NCBI GenBank assembly: GCA_015179125.1
Contig: WHVA01000204.1
Span: 62,001 to 126,000 of the forward strand
Source: Gautieria morchelliformis
Taxonomy: Eukaryota > Basidiomycota > Agaricomycetes > Gomphales > Gomphaceae
Direction: 5' to 3'
DNA length: 64,000 bases
The number at the start of each line of letters is the position of its first letter. Positions within the stretch are counted from its first letter, which is position 1. Below the pieces are notes generated by a model. That model was given only the letters and a program-made list of their open reading frames with translations. It ran no database searches and was not told the DNA's origin. A program made the translations under genes and the position numbers. Below are positions 11,700-23,905 of this stretch, piece by piece.

Positions 11700-12960
11700 A
11701 GCTTAGCTTGGGGACCTGTGCCGTGGGTATATAGCAGTGAGACATTTAGCAAAAATCTTCGGGAGTCAACTTAACTTCACCCCCATCGGTCTACATGGGT
11801 TGATCCTGATACCGGGGCACCGCCATTAGAGCGTACGTTTTAGCTTGGGGAGCTGCGACGCAATGGCTGTGTTACGCACGGAGGCTATCATCTTCGCGTG
11901 CCTGACTCATGCATGCCAGATAAACGTCCTGACTGGGCCATTATGGTATGTCCTTTTCACCAGACGTATTCGCGCTGGCGCTAGCAACAGCCTCCTTTGC
12001 GTTGACCTCGTAGCGCGGATGGTCGATAGCCTACTATATCAGAAAACACCTGTAATATTACAATATTTGATAAAAATTATTTGTTGGTATACATAAAGAT
12101 TCGAAACTAACTGTGAATGCGAAGAGCCTCGGACAGGTGTCGACGTGGGGCTCCTTGACCTCTGGATACTCGAACTAGCTAGATAATTTAAAAATTCCAT
12201 GTAGCCTCAAATGGAACCCTGTTTTAGAATACGAGGATGCGGCCTGTCTAACGTTTGAGCGGTCAGTTGTTATATTCGGTTCACTCCTATTCGGAGTTCT
12301 AGAGAGCCGATCTATCTAGGGCCTTGACAAGTATGTACTGCAGCCTCTCAGAGGCGTTGTAGCATTTATAAACCGACCCCTTGAACGCAATGGCTCTTTG
12401 TGGCGACACAGGACTGCTGGACTAGGTCAGTCGATGTGCGTCATACTAAAGTCCTGAGTGTTTTGATTTACGCTCACCGCACAACGTCCTGATCTAGTAG
12501 ATATCGAACACGAAGTTTTCATTTCGATCCCTCAGGCTTGTGGGTATCATAACTACTGCGCTGAATTCATGGTCGAATCTTACAAACCCTGTGTCTTGCA
12601 GCCGGAACAATCCATGTGCTCAGTGGATTCCCAACCATCCAGCGCAACGTCTTTCGCGTATTTCCCACCTACCACCGCCCCAATGTTTGACCCTGGCCTC
12701 CCATTGCTCAGGGGCGACTAGGACAATTGTCTCCAGAACAGAAGCAAGAACGAGATCCGCATATGGAATTCGTGCCAACAGGCGTGATAGGTTCTGCACT
12801 ACGAGTGGCCTCATTGTGCACTGAATACTTGGCGCCAGATGCGTCCCTCACGCGTTTCATGATGAGCGCTGGCGACACATCGGAATGAGGTTATGAGTGC
12901 GCATCAGGTAAAAGGCAAGGAGAAGCACACCTCGGTGCTATGTATGTTCCTCTACCGCTG
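11700..12960. other. unique spacer of the inverted duplication
   Basis: No gene called. Around 12590-12830 a plus-strand frame has normal codon use (including NEIRIWNS) but is cut by stops and shows no recognised domain; it may be a decayed gene fragment. The rest shows no structure that I can name. Confidence 0.45.
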
Positions 12961-12964
12961 CCGG

Positions 12965-13150
12965 CAATTCCCTCCACCGTCTAGAAGTCCCTATCAATAA
13001 TAGGACGTGACTATGTGATGGCTTCGATTCAGGACTCCGCAGACCATTGTGCGCGATGGACCGTCGGTCAGGAGAGGGTTGCATGTCTGATGTACTGTCG
13101 TACTGTCGATGTCCTGCCTGCCCGTATGGTGCGTGTTTGTCAACATCTCT
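12965..13150 (+). repeat. tRNA-like SINE candidate, copy 1
   Basis: Contains the B-box-like word ggcttcgattcaggactcc followed by gcgcgatggaccgtcggtcaggagagggtt. A matching copy lies in reverse orientation at 63870-64000, where the A-box part (ggttcaactccatagg) is better kept. Both copies sit next to the same end of the repeat block of 62106-63860, so they moved or were duplicated together. Confidence 0.5.
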
Positions 13151-13478
13151 GCCATGGAAGGTCAGCACCATGAATGTTCTTCGTATACCATTGTTACAAC
13201 CTCGCACAGATCAAGGCACAGGGTCACTTCAGGATACCGACCCTTACATAATTCACCGGTGCGTACCTAACCGTTATACCGCCACGTGTGATAAGTCGCA
13301 ACCGAATCGAAGGTAAGTGCGGCACCACGCGCTGCCGGGTGCCGAGAATAGAAACAAGGGATTCGAAGATCGGAGGAGGCGCGCGCTTCTCACGATGAGT
13401 GCTTGCTTCAGGGCTTCTGCTTCCCAAATTGATGCGTGCCTTGTGGCGTCGCCAGCGAAGCGGCCTGCGCGCTTGACA
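13151..13478 (-). repeat. fragment of the 62-64 kb repeat block
   Basis: Reverse complement of part of 63430-63850: shared words include ggtgccgagaatagaaac, gattcgaagatcgga and gatgcgtgccttgtggcg. Together with 12965-13150 it forms a third, partial copy of the block at 62106-64000, lying in the spacer between the big inverted arms. Confidence 0.65.
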
Positions 13479-13628
13479 TGAATCGCACCTAAATTGGTAT
13501 ATCATCAATATCTGATCCACGGTCGATCGATCACTTCGCTCAGGTGCAGTTTATATCATGATCGTGATCGAAGTGATCGATCGACCGTGGGTCAGATATT
13601 GATGATATACCAATTTAGGTGCGATTCA
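13479..13628. repeat. long hairpin: 60-bp arms, 30-bp loop
   Basis: 13479-13538 and 13569-13628 are reverse complements at 59 of 60 positions. A further 22 bp (13413-13434 against 13629-13650) pair after a gap of 44 bases on the left side only. This stem is far better matched than the large arms around it (about 85-90%). It lies near the middle of the whole 4.6-19.4 kb inverted structure. The left half belongs to the repeat block also seen near 63380-63440. Confidence 0.95.
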
Positions 13629-14089
13629 CATCAATTTGGGAAGCAGAAGCGTGCGAAGCGTATGTAATTGGCTTCGCGTGCCGTGATCGTGATCGCGTGG
13701 CGCGTGCCTGATCTGGTCGTGATGCGGCACGTCATCGAGCGTAAATGGCGATTTTCAATAGCCGCCCCTCCGACCATAGATTGAATCTGTCATGAGCCAC
13801 TCTTCGTCCACCTTCCACCCTCTTCCCATTTTGGGGACCCTGGTAGTGTGCGTGTGCGATTGTTCTGCCTGAGCTGGTACCGTCTACCTCTTGCAACTCC
13901 ACCTTTCCTGTTGTTCCCTCGTTCTCGTTTCCTTCCTGTCTCTCTCCATGCCGCTTCCCGTTCTGCCTCCTGTTCCATCACACAAGTCCTCTCCATATAC
14001 GCACTACTCTCGCCTTCACCCACTCCTCCACCATACGACTACCGGTAGAACGTAAGGCCATCAGACCATCTGACTCAGAACGCCATGCG

Positions 14090-15400
14090 TCGGGTGTGTC
14101 GTGGTGTGGCTTGGGTCCTGCATTCCTTCAGGCGGAGCGTCCTCCCTTTGCATATTCGCGTCCCAATGCCATCTCGCGTTCTCGCCTAACAGCCTTGTCA
14201 GGTCGGGTGTGGCGTAGCATGGCATTCTGGAGTGCGTCCTTTCCTGGCAACCTCGCACGCGTCGACGGCCAGCAGCGCAGTAGAAGCTCTCACCCACACT
14301 TTCCAATCCTTGCGTCCCGTCCTGGTATCCAGCTCAACTGCGTCGAAGGCTGCTGCACGTCCGCCTGTCTTTATGTCACCATGTTTGTGTAGGCCCTTGG
14401 AGTTGAGGGGAGTTAAATGGTGCCGATGAGTGTCGCCGGAGCCGAGGATGTGATGTTGAAGAGGGTGGGAGAATGGAACGACACGGTGAGAGGACAACAC
14501 GAGCCAATGAGGAGTGGGACGACTCGGATGGACGAGTGCCCACGCTCGCACCCGCATGGACTCTGAGACATGGCGGGTGGGGACGACCAGATGAGAGGAC
14601 GACGGGATGGGGATGAGATGGAAGGATGTGAGAATCACCTGGGACGAAGAAACGGTAAGACAATGCCACGCACGAACAATGAAGGACCGACGAAACCTCT
14701 TGAGTTAATGAGTACGATGGATCACACATCGACACTGCAGTGCGTGAAGGAGTCAATGAGTCGATCCTGAATCAATTCAGCCCACACTCATCCTAACCCA
14801 CCCGCCGTGAGTCGGAGGTATTCGGCCACAGTGTTGAGCGTAAACAACTTGCGTTCGACACATACTGGGAGGGAAGTCCTCGGTGAGGCGGATACCTGAT
14901 ATTTGAAATGTTCCACCCTCCCCCATATTCTTGAGTTGACGTTCTGGTCAACGTAAGGATAACATTGACCGAAGGAACGATGGGGAACACCAGAAAGTGC
15001 CCGTCAAAGACAGAATCATTCTTGAAAGGCCGGAGAATACGATCTACCGTGGAGTTACCGAAGCTAACCAACCAGCCCGCTCTCCGTCGGCTGGTCTCGT
15101 CGCTCCCGACCCTCCAACACGCATTCCCGCCAGTCCCACCTCTTCCACCGCGCATTCCCTCCTCTATCACGCGTGGAGCCCATCCTTCCGACGCCGACGC
15201 CCCTACCACATCTCCCATATTCCCCGTCCCCCACCACCCTCGCTGAGCAGATTGCCTTTATCAACCTCCGCACCTCCTCGCGCGCTGTGCCCGCACCGCA
15301 ACCTGCATACCCACCCAGACATCCGTTTTCGGCTCGAGCGAGGCTATCGGTTGTGTCCTTCAAGTTCCCACCTCGAGCCGTCGCAGTAAATCGTCGTTGA
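14090..15400 (-). repeat. interspersed repeat family 2, copy 2
   Basis: Right-arm counterpart of 9340-10690. The conserved frame (STVELPKLTNQPALRRLVSS) is open here on the plus strand from 14965 to about 15246, and a second frame (EQIAFINLRTSSRAVP) from 15173 to 15400. Confidence 0.7.
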
Positions 15401-15479
15401 CCGTCAATACCGGGGATTCGGTTGCGAGTGAGACGTCCTGCGTCTCCCACGTGACGACGGTTTCTCCCACGTGACCCAT

Positions 15480-15800
15480 CGGGCGCTTGAGAGATGAATT
15501 GGCCGCACTTCGGCTTCGGTTCCTGGCTATGTACTCTTCTTGCGCTTCTTCCTCGCGATCGACAACTTGCCGCCGTCCCTGCGATGCTTCTGTACTCGGC
15601 GTTTGGCGCTGGATGCTTCCATTGATTGCCTTTTCTGCTGCTTCCCTCGTTCCATGCGCCGGTGATACCTCCGGTCCCCGCTTGCTGTACGGCGCAACCC
15701 CTTTCGTGTGCGCATTCCGTGGAGGAGGAGTGTGGAGACGTTTATGTTCTATTATTTTCGCCGTCTGCCATTCTTTTCGATTTTTAGTTTGAATTATTGC
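15480..15800 (-). repeat. interspersed repeat family 1, right-arm copy
   Basis: Counterpart of 8930-9250 in the right arm, interrupting the same place in the RTC1 3' part, so the repeat was present before the duplication. Confidence 0.7.
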
Positions 15801-15849
15801 TCCTCTCCACGCACACCAGATAGTCGCTGACACCTACTCACAGGGATCA

Positions 15850-18800
15850 CGAGAATGCCCTTCTGACCTGTCCCGACTCCGCGTACGGGTGGAGTTTGGC
15901 CAAGAGCACGGGCATGTCACAACGTGTGCTGCACCGGACCGCCTCGGGAGATAGTATGAGCAGCACTGGGACTGGTTTCAGCGCATCAGCCATGTATGAG
16001 ATAAGGGAGAGCACTGCGCTGCCATACCTTAAGCCGCAGCGCAGATAGAGGAGAATGTGTGCGAGGACCTCGTGGATGGAGGGATGGGAGTGGGGATGCA
16101 GCCACCCCAAGCGTGGTGACCACCTTGCTCACAGACAAAAGGTCGCCTGTGTACGCTCAACTGCCCAATAAGGCAACCGGACCTGCTGCCGAGGCCGGGT
16201 TTGCATGTTTGCATGGCGCCCGACCGGTCTTTAGCTACCGGTCGCATGCTGATGGTGATTTTGAAGTGGGACTCTGGTGAGATTGCAATTTAGTACTTTG
16301 GGTTCACTATGAAACTGCTCAAGCACAAGACAGACTTCGTTCTTCGGTGTATTTACACTCTATCTCACCCACATCCCCACCAACACACCGCTTACTGAGG
16401 GACTGTACCTGGAAGAAATAAGTGGGCAAGGAGAAGCGAGCGCGGAGGGAGCGACGAGGAGATGATGCGAGAAGAAACGAAGGGTGAGTGGCTCGGCACA
16501 GGCTGTAGTGGAGGCTGTGTACATAATCGCTACCGCCGTTGTAATTGGAAGAACCAAGTGTCAGTATGGTCTCAATGCTGAAAAGAGTCTATGCGAAGAG
16601 GAACACAGCTCGTCCCGCACAAGTTCAATCACCGGCTCACCTTCGCCCATCCTACACGCGCCGCCACCACGCACACGGGGAATCGCAGGAGCGGGGGCAC
16701 GCACGCGCGCGTGTACAGCGCGTTTGCGAGCGTCGTGAGGGCGAGGAAGGGGTCCCCTCATGTGGCATCGTGAGCGTGGGGTTTGCCAGCGTGGGCGATG
16801 GTTCCTGGGGGCGCGCTTTGGCCTGCTCGAAGACGGTGTCGGCAGCAAGGGCGGGGAGAAGCGTCTCGCAGCGCCTTCCAGCCAATCTGCCGTAAATGCG
16901 CTTCATCCTCCACGATCTGCCGCGTCTGACCCTTGCTTAGCCTGGTCGGGTAAGTTATGCTTGGCACAAGGCCGCCCGTCTGCATATTTCTCGTGTCATC
17001 CATATTAGATAGACCAAGCGCGGGTACTGTGGCAGACACAGTGCGGTGATGATGAGGAGACGGCCGGCGTGTGGACATCTATCTCTTCGGCAACGGCCAT
17101 GCGACCGTCAGCTGCGGGATCTGGTAACGAGACTCGGTCTATGGACGACGCATAGACCGACGCCGTATCAGAAGGCGCTACAGTGACGGTTCGCATGCTA
17201 TTCTGTGATTTCTGCGAGGTAAGAGACCGCTGGGAATAGGCCATGTTTGTCCCATGATGACCAGATAACACTGGCACTGGTACTTGACTGGGTGGCTCAT
17301 ATTTCTGATTCAAAGCTTGTGAGAGTTTGGAAGGGGAGATGCGCGCGGCAGATTCAGATGAAGAGGGCGAGGCTGGGGACGGCGGCGAGCGAGACTCGTC
17401 CGATGTATCGGTGTCATAGCCGCTGACACTGCCCTCTTCATCACGTTCATCGGCAGAATCTTCACGCGGCGCAGGAACCTTCGACAGACTGCGAGGCGGC
17501 GCTGGATCACAGGGTAGTTTGGCTATGGGGACGACGAGGCCTGTCCTCCTTGTGAGCCTGCCATGTCGTGGGTGAGACTGGTCTGCGCGGGTGCTGACCC
17601 CTCAGATCCACTGCTCGACTCTGACACATCCAGAGCACCTTCGCCAACATGGGCATGCTGAAAGGCCACGGGTTGTTCACTGACAGACAGATCCCCGCCG
17701 GTGCTGGGAGTCGATACCGAGGCCCGACGCATGGCGAGGCGGTGTGTAGGAGGAAGGACGGGAAGAGCAGTGGAGGCTCGGCGCGATACCGTGCTCAACT
17801 TGGTGGAGGATGACATAGATGTATCGTGCGTGGAATTCGGGGAGAATGGACGTGAGAGACGAGAGGAAAGTGGACTTGGTTTCGAGCGGGGGGATGGCGA
17901 CGAGAAGGAAGGCGTGCTTTTTGCCGTCTGATCAGCTCTCGTGCGGTAGGATAACGGGCTTGTTTCTATGGGATGCATGTCAATGCGTGTACTCCCTGAT
18001 GTAACCGTAGCGGGGGCGGTATGGCCATTGAAAAAGTGGCGGCCACGGGGGGAAGATGCCGACACAGATGTGCGAGACAGCTGGCCCGGCGCCTCGATAT
18101 CGACGACGGCTTCAACGAGTATTCAGAAGTCGGTGACGTATCTTCCAAGTCCACAAGCTGGGACAGGAGCAGCAGCCACGTCTGAGCAGGATGGAACTGT
18201 CCAGCCTCCCTTGCTCGCTGTAAACTCGTCAAACCCCGTGAAGAGTGTGAAACATAAGGACCTACATACCTCCGCGTTAATCTCGCATACCCTCAGTCTG
18301 TCTCCATCGAAGACATACGATTTTGCCAGGCGTTCGAAGGCCGAGTGGTCAAAAGGAGGAATGTCTTCGACGCCAAGGGTTTGTTGATAGGGCACATAAA
18401 CAGGATCACTCGTTGCTTTGGGGCGGAGGCATAGCTCTTGCAGCGCGTCCACACCGTATGGGTTGCTAATAAGAGTAGACATAAACATAACACAGTGTAC
18501 GCAGGTGATATATATAAGCCCACACATCATCATACGGCAGTTAGACGACTGGCTGGTTGTTGGCAACAAATGCGAGACTGCCGCACGCAGTCCAGGACAT
18601 GGCCACTCTTGGAATGGCGTCAAGCGGTCTGAAGCTCTCCCGGAGGTCGTGCTGTGCAAACGTGCCGTTGACGTGTTGTGCCCAGAGTTTTTGCGAGCTG
18701 GTAAAGGCGATGTCTGCCTGGCAAGTCTGCACACGAACACAACTGAATATTTTCACCGCGTACCGGTAATGCCGCCCTCCGCGTCATCCAGAGCCCACTT

Positions 18801-19350
18801 CCTGATCCACGCGCGACGTATGTCCCAAATCTCGACCGTCTCGCTCTCAGACTCGTCGTTAGACACGATCTATATAGCATTGAATCATAACCGAAATCGA
18901 CAGATGAATAAGCTTAATACACACGGCAACCTCGCAATCGTAGCCCGGTCGCCAACACACATTTCGCACCGGGAACGGCGTGTGAAGCGTACGGAAGGAA
19001 CTTGGGCCCATCTTCTTATTCAGTAGCATCGCGTCACGATCGCTCATGTTTGCGGGAATGGAAGCCCCTGGCGGCAAGCAGAGGTCCCAAACCTGCAACG
19101 ACGCGTGTGAGACTCAGACTGCACAGTGCTGATTAGTTACAGGAGTAAATACCTTCACTTGGCGATCCATCCCACTCGTTACGAGCCACCCCAATCCTGT
19201 TTCTTTCATACTGGGTAGCTGCCAGTCCATTGATAGTACGGACGATGAGTGCGTGAGAGTGATTCGTTCCAGGGGGAGCGCTCTCTTACGGAGGTCCCAT
19301 CTACAGTTCCAATGATGAACACGACGTGGACTATATATAGTATGATTGAA
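15850..19350 (-). pseudogene. RTC1: RTC1/WDR24-like gene, right copy (5'-truncated)
   Basis: Second copy of the SEACAT/GATOR2 WD40 subunit gene. Seen on the minus strand in order: DLRKRALPLERI and GLGWLVTSGMDRQVK (19350-19160), VWDLCLPPGASIP with PVRNVCWRPGYDCEVAV (about 19098-18920), IWDIRRAW, IAFTSSQKLWAQHVNGTF and DAIPRVAMSWTACGSLAFV (18740-18550), DPVYVPYQQTLGVEDIPPFD and FERLAKSYVFDGDR (about 18440-18290), TWLLLLSQLVDLED (about 18200), a Ser/Pro-rich linker open over 180 codons (18065-17523), further linker (17510-17005) and C-terminal helices to about 15850. Long frames are better kept than in the left copy, but the N-terminal WD repeats are missing because the arm starts in an intron, so it cannot make a full protein from a normal promoter. 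Confidence 0.8.
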
Positions 19351-19497
19351 TTTTTCTTGCTCAACAAATTCTAATAAAAACACAAAATTTTATTACAGTT
19401 TTTTTTACATAAAAAACACTAAAAAAATTTGGAAAATCTTTACAGTTTTTTCAACAGTTTTTCAGACAAGAAAACTTTTATATGCCTGCAGTGTAAC
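19350..19497. mobile_element. half of a CACTA-like MITE
   Basis: Matches the right half of the complete MITE at 40486-40886, ending in the same terminal word tatatgcctgcagtg at 19497. The left half is absent: the sequence switches to the RTC1 intron of the right arm at about 19350. Confidence 0.75.
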
Positions 19498-19559
19498 TAT
19501 TTTACTAGTAGTGGTGCTATGAAGGTATGGTGCGATCAAGTTCCCGTCAGGGCTTGACT

Positions 19560-21260
19560 CGGATCTTAACTCGGGGTTAGGGGTAGCTGGGTATGTTCAC
19601 ACGCACGTGATAATGGGTGCGCAAGTGGTACTAGATCTGGAACTAACTAAGATCCGGTACCAATGTTATCCCATTCATAACAACCCAAGGTTCCTGAGCA
19701 AGTACCAAAGCCGAGGCTTCAGGACTGGACTTGGAAATGGATCGTAACATGGTCCCAACTTTGATAACGAATCCAGATGTTGAGTGACCGTTGTCCAGAT
19801 TTCCGCCGTGATCTGCATCTATCCTCATTCAGAAGGAATCGCCTGCATTATTTGGTGCAAATCTAAGTGGTAAGTCAACAGTCCCCTTCAAGTAATGTAG
19901 GAGGTGTTTTACAGCTGCCCAATGCACTGGGCCAGGATTTGAATTGAATCATGTAAGACATCCAACGGCATAAGCGATCTTGGGGTGAGTTGCGATGGCC
20001 AGATAGTTCAGTGCTCCAACCATGTTCAGGTAAGGCAGGTCTTTCATCTCTGCTATCTCCTCTGATGTTGATGGTCCCATGGCAGAGCTTAGATTCAGGC
20101 TGGGGTCATGGGTATGAATATGGGGCGGCAGTCAGCCATGTGGAATCGGTTGAGGATTTCCTCAATGTACTGCTTTTGTGAGAGCTTCAGTGTCTTTTGT
20201 GAACAATCATATTCCACTTCCACACCCAGTAATGATTTCATTGCTCCCAGGTCTTTCAGTTTGAAGACTTCAGCCAGCCATCTCTTGATTCTATCAAGAT
20301 CATGTCTTTAATTCGACACTAGGGTGAGGTCATCGACTAAAACTGGGATGACAATTTTGACAGTCTCACTTGTCCATATATAGACACTTGGATCAGACTG
20401 AAGGCGTGTGAACTCCATGTTCTCGAGTGCGGTCCCAAGGTGCTCATACTCTAGTCTTCTGCTCTGCTTTAATCCATAGAGTCCTCACTTCAGTTTGCAT
20501 ACCAAGACTGCACCCCTTGATGATAGTCCTCTGGTTTCTCCATGTATATTTGGCATCGCCTCCCAGGATCCTGTTCAGATAAGCATTTGAAATGTCTATG
20601 GACTTGATGTATACTGCCCGAAGGGCTCCTTGGGCTACTATTGTCCATAAGGCTGCCCATCACGTGGTAGGAGAAAATACTCATCATAATCAATGCCCGG
20701 TCACTGTGTGTAGCCTTTCACTACTAGACCACTTTTATATTTGTCCAGGGATCCATCAGAGTTGAGCTTGATTTGGAAAACCCATCACAAACTGATGGCT
20801 TTTCTCCAAGTGGTAGTCTTACCAATTCCCATGTCCCATTATCCAAGAGTGCTTGGACCTCTGCATCAGTTGAATCCTTCCACAATGGTGTGTCAGAACA
20901 CTGCATTGCTTCAGCAAAAGTTTTCAGGTCGTGATTGTCCTTGATGGTTGCATTGAATGCTATTTCGATAGTGTCTGGTGAGATCAATTTAGCTCTGGTA
21001 ACATCCACATCACTGTACATGAACTCCAGGGCCTGGATGATTGAGGCATTGACTGCAGCAGCCCCTTCATGTCCTGGGTCATTGTTATCGGGAGGTGGTC
21101 GAGGTGAGCCCCTTGTCCAAGTGTTTGGCTGTGTACCCGTCATCCTACCATCAGCTTCGTGCTTTTTGCTACTTTGAGTACAACGAAACTTGGCCCTTGC
21201 TACCACCATTGTAGGTACACTGTCTATAGCTGGGCAGCAATGAGTGAGCTGCCGCCTGGA
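19560..21260 (-). mobile_element. fossil Ty1/Copia element, minus strand
   Basis: Remnant of a Copia-type LTR retrotransposon. A reverse-transcriptase start region with DAEVQALLDNGTWELV is recognisable near 20800-20900, and RNase-H-like segments near 19640-20020. No LTRs were found, so both ends seem lost. It is clearly broken, with roughly ten or more breaks, and looks old. Confidence 0.75.
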
Positions 21261-21299
21261 TTGTGTTCTTTTTTCATCTCCTAGGAGGATGTTCACATT

Positions 21300-22380
21300 G
21301 ACAACAATGTATATTCTTCTAGGATATATTAGATATCTTTTAAAATATCAACCCTAACCAAATTCATAATCCATCATTTTGAGCAACTTGTATATTGTGG
21401 ACATCCTGAATTTTTTTGAATGTTCTGATATTTTAAAAATATGGTTGTATGTGCTAAAGCATGGTGTGTATTGATATAACAGAGCAATTTCAGAGAGGAT
21501 GTGGATGACTATATATTAAAAGTATACATGAAACATGTTAGATGTACAATCACAGAATATAGAAGCAAGTATGGACAATACCTGTACTATATTATTATAT
21601 ATGGTTGAGAGATCTGATTAGAAGGTATTTTTAAAATAATATGCATGTATAGTACAAAGATATGTAACTATTGATGGTTAGACAATGGGGTATACACCCT
21701 TTCCTGGGGGAGCAGCAGACTGTGAGAAAGAACTTTGGGGCTAGGATTAAGCATGCCTTACAGGTGCTGGCAACTGCCTCAATTTTGATATATTTTATGA
21801 AATATAGATGAGCTAAGCTATATATACATATATATGACATTTATAAACATCCTCCCTACAGCAGTGTATACTAGCACTTGATACCAGTGACTTATATACT
21901 TATAATTTGAACTTCTAAGCAGTGATTGGATACTGATGAGCAGTGCTTAATTGTACTTTCAAAGTCATTTTGTTTACTGCACATAAGTACGCACCTTCCA
22001 ACTTTGCCGTAGCTTCCACAAAGCCACTACAGACCAGTATCTGAGCACTGGTCCACAGTGGTTTTGACACTTGTTATCAGTCCCTCTGGAACTGATGACA
22101 AGTGCCTTTCTTCCTGCAGTGGTCTGAGGTTTCCTGGGTGCCACCACCAGATTCCCTGGTGTGGATCATTTCCCCCTGTGAGGCATGATGGGTAGAAATG
22201 GGGACATGTACCATTAATCAGTGATATCCACTATCAGCAGTGGGTAGTACTCACCACTGGCCACATGTTGCAGGTCTGCCCTGTGTCGGTATTTGAGGCC
22301 GTGAAGGTACAGGTCAGCCGTGGACAGCTTCAGTCAGCACGGCCGAGTACCACCATTTAGCACCATGTGGCACTAACCTC
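21300..22380. other. AT-rich intergenic DNA, then recombinase 3' flank
   Basis: 21300-21980 is AT-rich with no supported gene. 22000-22380 is more balanced and may be the 3' end of the tyrosine-recombinase unit that begins upstream on the minus strand; I see no conserved motif in it. Confidence 0.45.
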
Positions 22381-22399
22381 TGTTAACCGTGTCTAACTC

Positions 22400-23210
22400 T
22401 CAAAAGCCACGAATTCTGGTGAACCCACAAGGAGGCTCTAGATAACATAAAGGGCAGTGGTGTCAAGCGCAGCACCGCCAAAAACAGAGATATATTGAGA
22501 CATATTGAGGTAGAAAAGAGATGATGATGAAGTTTGCTAGGAAGGATTTTGGTGGGGGCCATGGACAAGGGGGTGAAGGCCAATGGGATGGTTGAATATA
22601 TAGATCTCGAAAGTGTTGGAGGACCAGTCGCCCATGCCTTGGAACACTGTCTAAGGTGAGGGTGGTGGCAGCGCCAGAGTGGATAGAATGGCCACCGAAC
22701 TGAGGGCCAAGGATGGCATAGAGGCAGTTGGTGAACTATGAGGAGGTGGGGATGAAACTGGCAGAGGTGAGCCATGGCGGATGCTCACAACTTTTTATTA
22801 CCTGTAGCTTCACCCATTTTATTCTCAGATTATAGAAAAGAAGAGGATGAAAGTACATGCCAATCTTATTGTTGGGATATAAATAAATTTACATTTGTCC
22901 CTCACGCCATAGCTCAGGGTGGAAGGGAAATAGGGAGTCATGGGAGGAAAGATATCGGTACATAAGGGGAAGAGGGTCAAAGGGAGAGGAGGGTTTAGTG
23001 AGTACAACAATGGTGTTGCCTTGGTAAAATCTGTCTGCTTTGTGGAACCAAAGCAGAAAAGAAAACTAGGTGGGTTGGAGGGTGAGGGTGTGGTACGTGG
23101 TGATTTTCTTTGACAAGTGATTGGCTGGCGAATTGGAGATTGTAAATCAAAAAGTGAAATGCACAGGTCAGGGTAGTTGTGGGCATTGCTTATGTCATGA
23201 TTGGTCATGA
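22400..23210 (-). pseudogene. tyrosine recombinase (crypton-type), catalytic half
   Basis: On the minus strand, in changing frames, one reads HKADRFYQGNTIVV and HDSLFPFHPELW (about 23040-22900), then FGGHSIHSGAATTLTL (about 22690) and RDLYIQPSHW (about 22590). These are the fold and order of the C-terminal catalytic domain of the fungal tyrosine recombinases/DNA breaking-rejoining enzymes, where the active protein has GHSxRxGGAT. The Arg of that box is replaced here (GHSIHSG) and the frame is broken, so this is dead. The N-terminal half is at 29333-29790, 6 kb away on the same strand, separated by a Helitron. Confidence 0.65.
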
Positions 23211-23519
23211 GCCCCAGACCCAAACCCAAACCGGTCTAGTGCTGGGTGAGCTGGAAAACGCTGCACAGCAACACTCGCTGTGCAGCCACTCCCACCCCCT
23301 CCTCTTCCCTCCTCCCACCATCCCTGGCCCTCTCATCCCTGGCCCTCTATCCTTAGCCAACTCTTAGTGTTACTGGTGCTCTATTGGTGAGTTTCACTTT
23401 TATCATTGTCATGTGTGATCTCTCTGACACTCTTTTTTCTTTTTTTTTGTTTTTTTTTTTTTAATTATTATTATATTTATTTTATTATTTAATTGATATT
23501 TTATTATTTGTAAATCCTA

Positions 23520-23905
23520 TTTATTTTCGCTTTTTTAGCATTTTTTAGGCTCTATTCAGGCCTCTCTGCCCTGTCCATCCTTCCTGTGATTCCTCTATCC
23601 TGGTGTATCTTTTGATGTTTATTATGTTATTGTTGCTGATAACAATTTCGCTTTTTTTTAGGTTTTTTTAGCTTTTTTTAGGCTCTTTTCAGGCCTCTCT
23701 GCCCTGTCCATTCTTCCTGTGTGATTCCTCTATCCTGGTGTGTCTTTTGGTGTTTATTATGATATTGTTGCTGATAACAATTTCGCTTTTTTTAGCCTTT
23801 TTTAGGCTCTTTCAGGCCTCTCTGCCCTGTCCATCCTTCCTGTGTGATTCCTCTATCCTGGTGTGTTTTGTGCTCCTGTTTCTGCTTTTTTAGGTATTGA
23901 TATTA
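23520..23905 (+). repeat. three tandem copies of a ~130-bp unit
   Basis: Each unit holds ttaggctc, caggcctctctgccctgtcc, attcctctatcctggtgtg and gttgctgataacaatttcgc. Units begin near 23530, 23650 and 23785; the last is shortened. It lies upstream of the Helitron coding part, in or near its leader. Confidence 0.85.

Larger units (their letters stand above)
13690..19355 (-). repeat. right arm of giant inverted duplication
   Basis: Inverted partner of 5158-11140. It keeps RTC1 segments that the left arm has lost (for example about 200 bp near 16080-16290 and a stretch near 18640-18720) and lacks the LINE insert of the left arm. Its outer edge at about 19350 abuts a truncated MITE, so the break falls at or inside that MITE. 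Confidence 0.85.

Noticed and set aside
23251-23278. 10-bp perfect stem-loop taken as a bacterial-type terminator
   Set aside because: Eukaryotic context and no following T run; more likely part of a Helitron edge, or chance.
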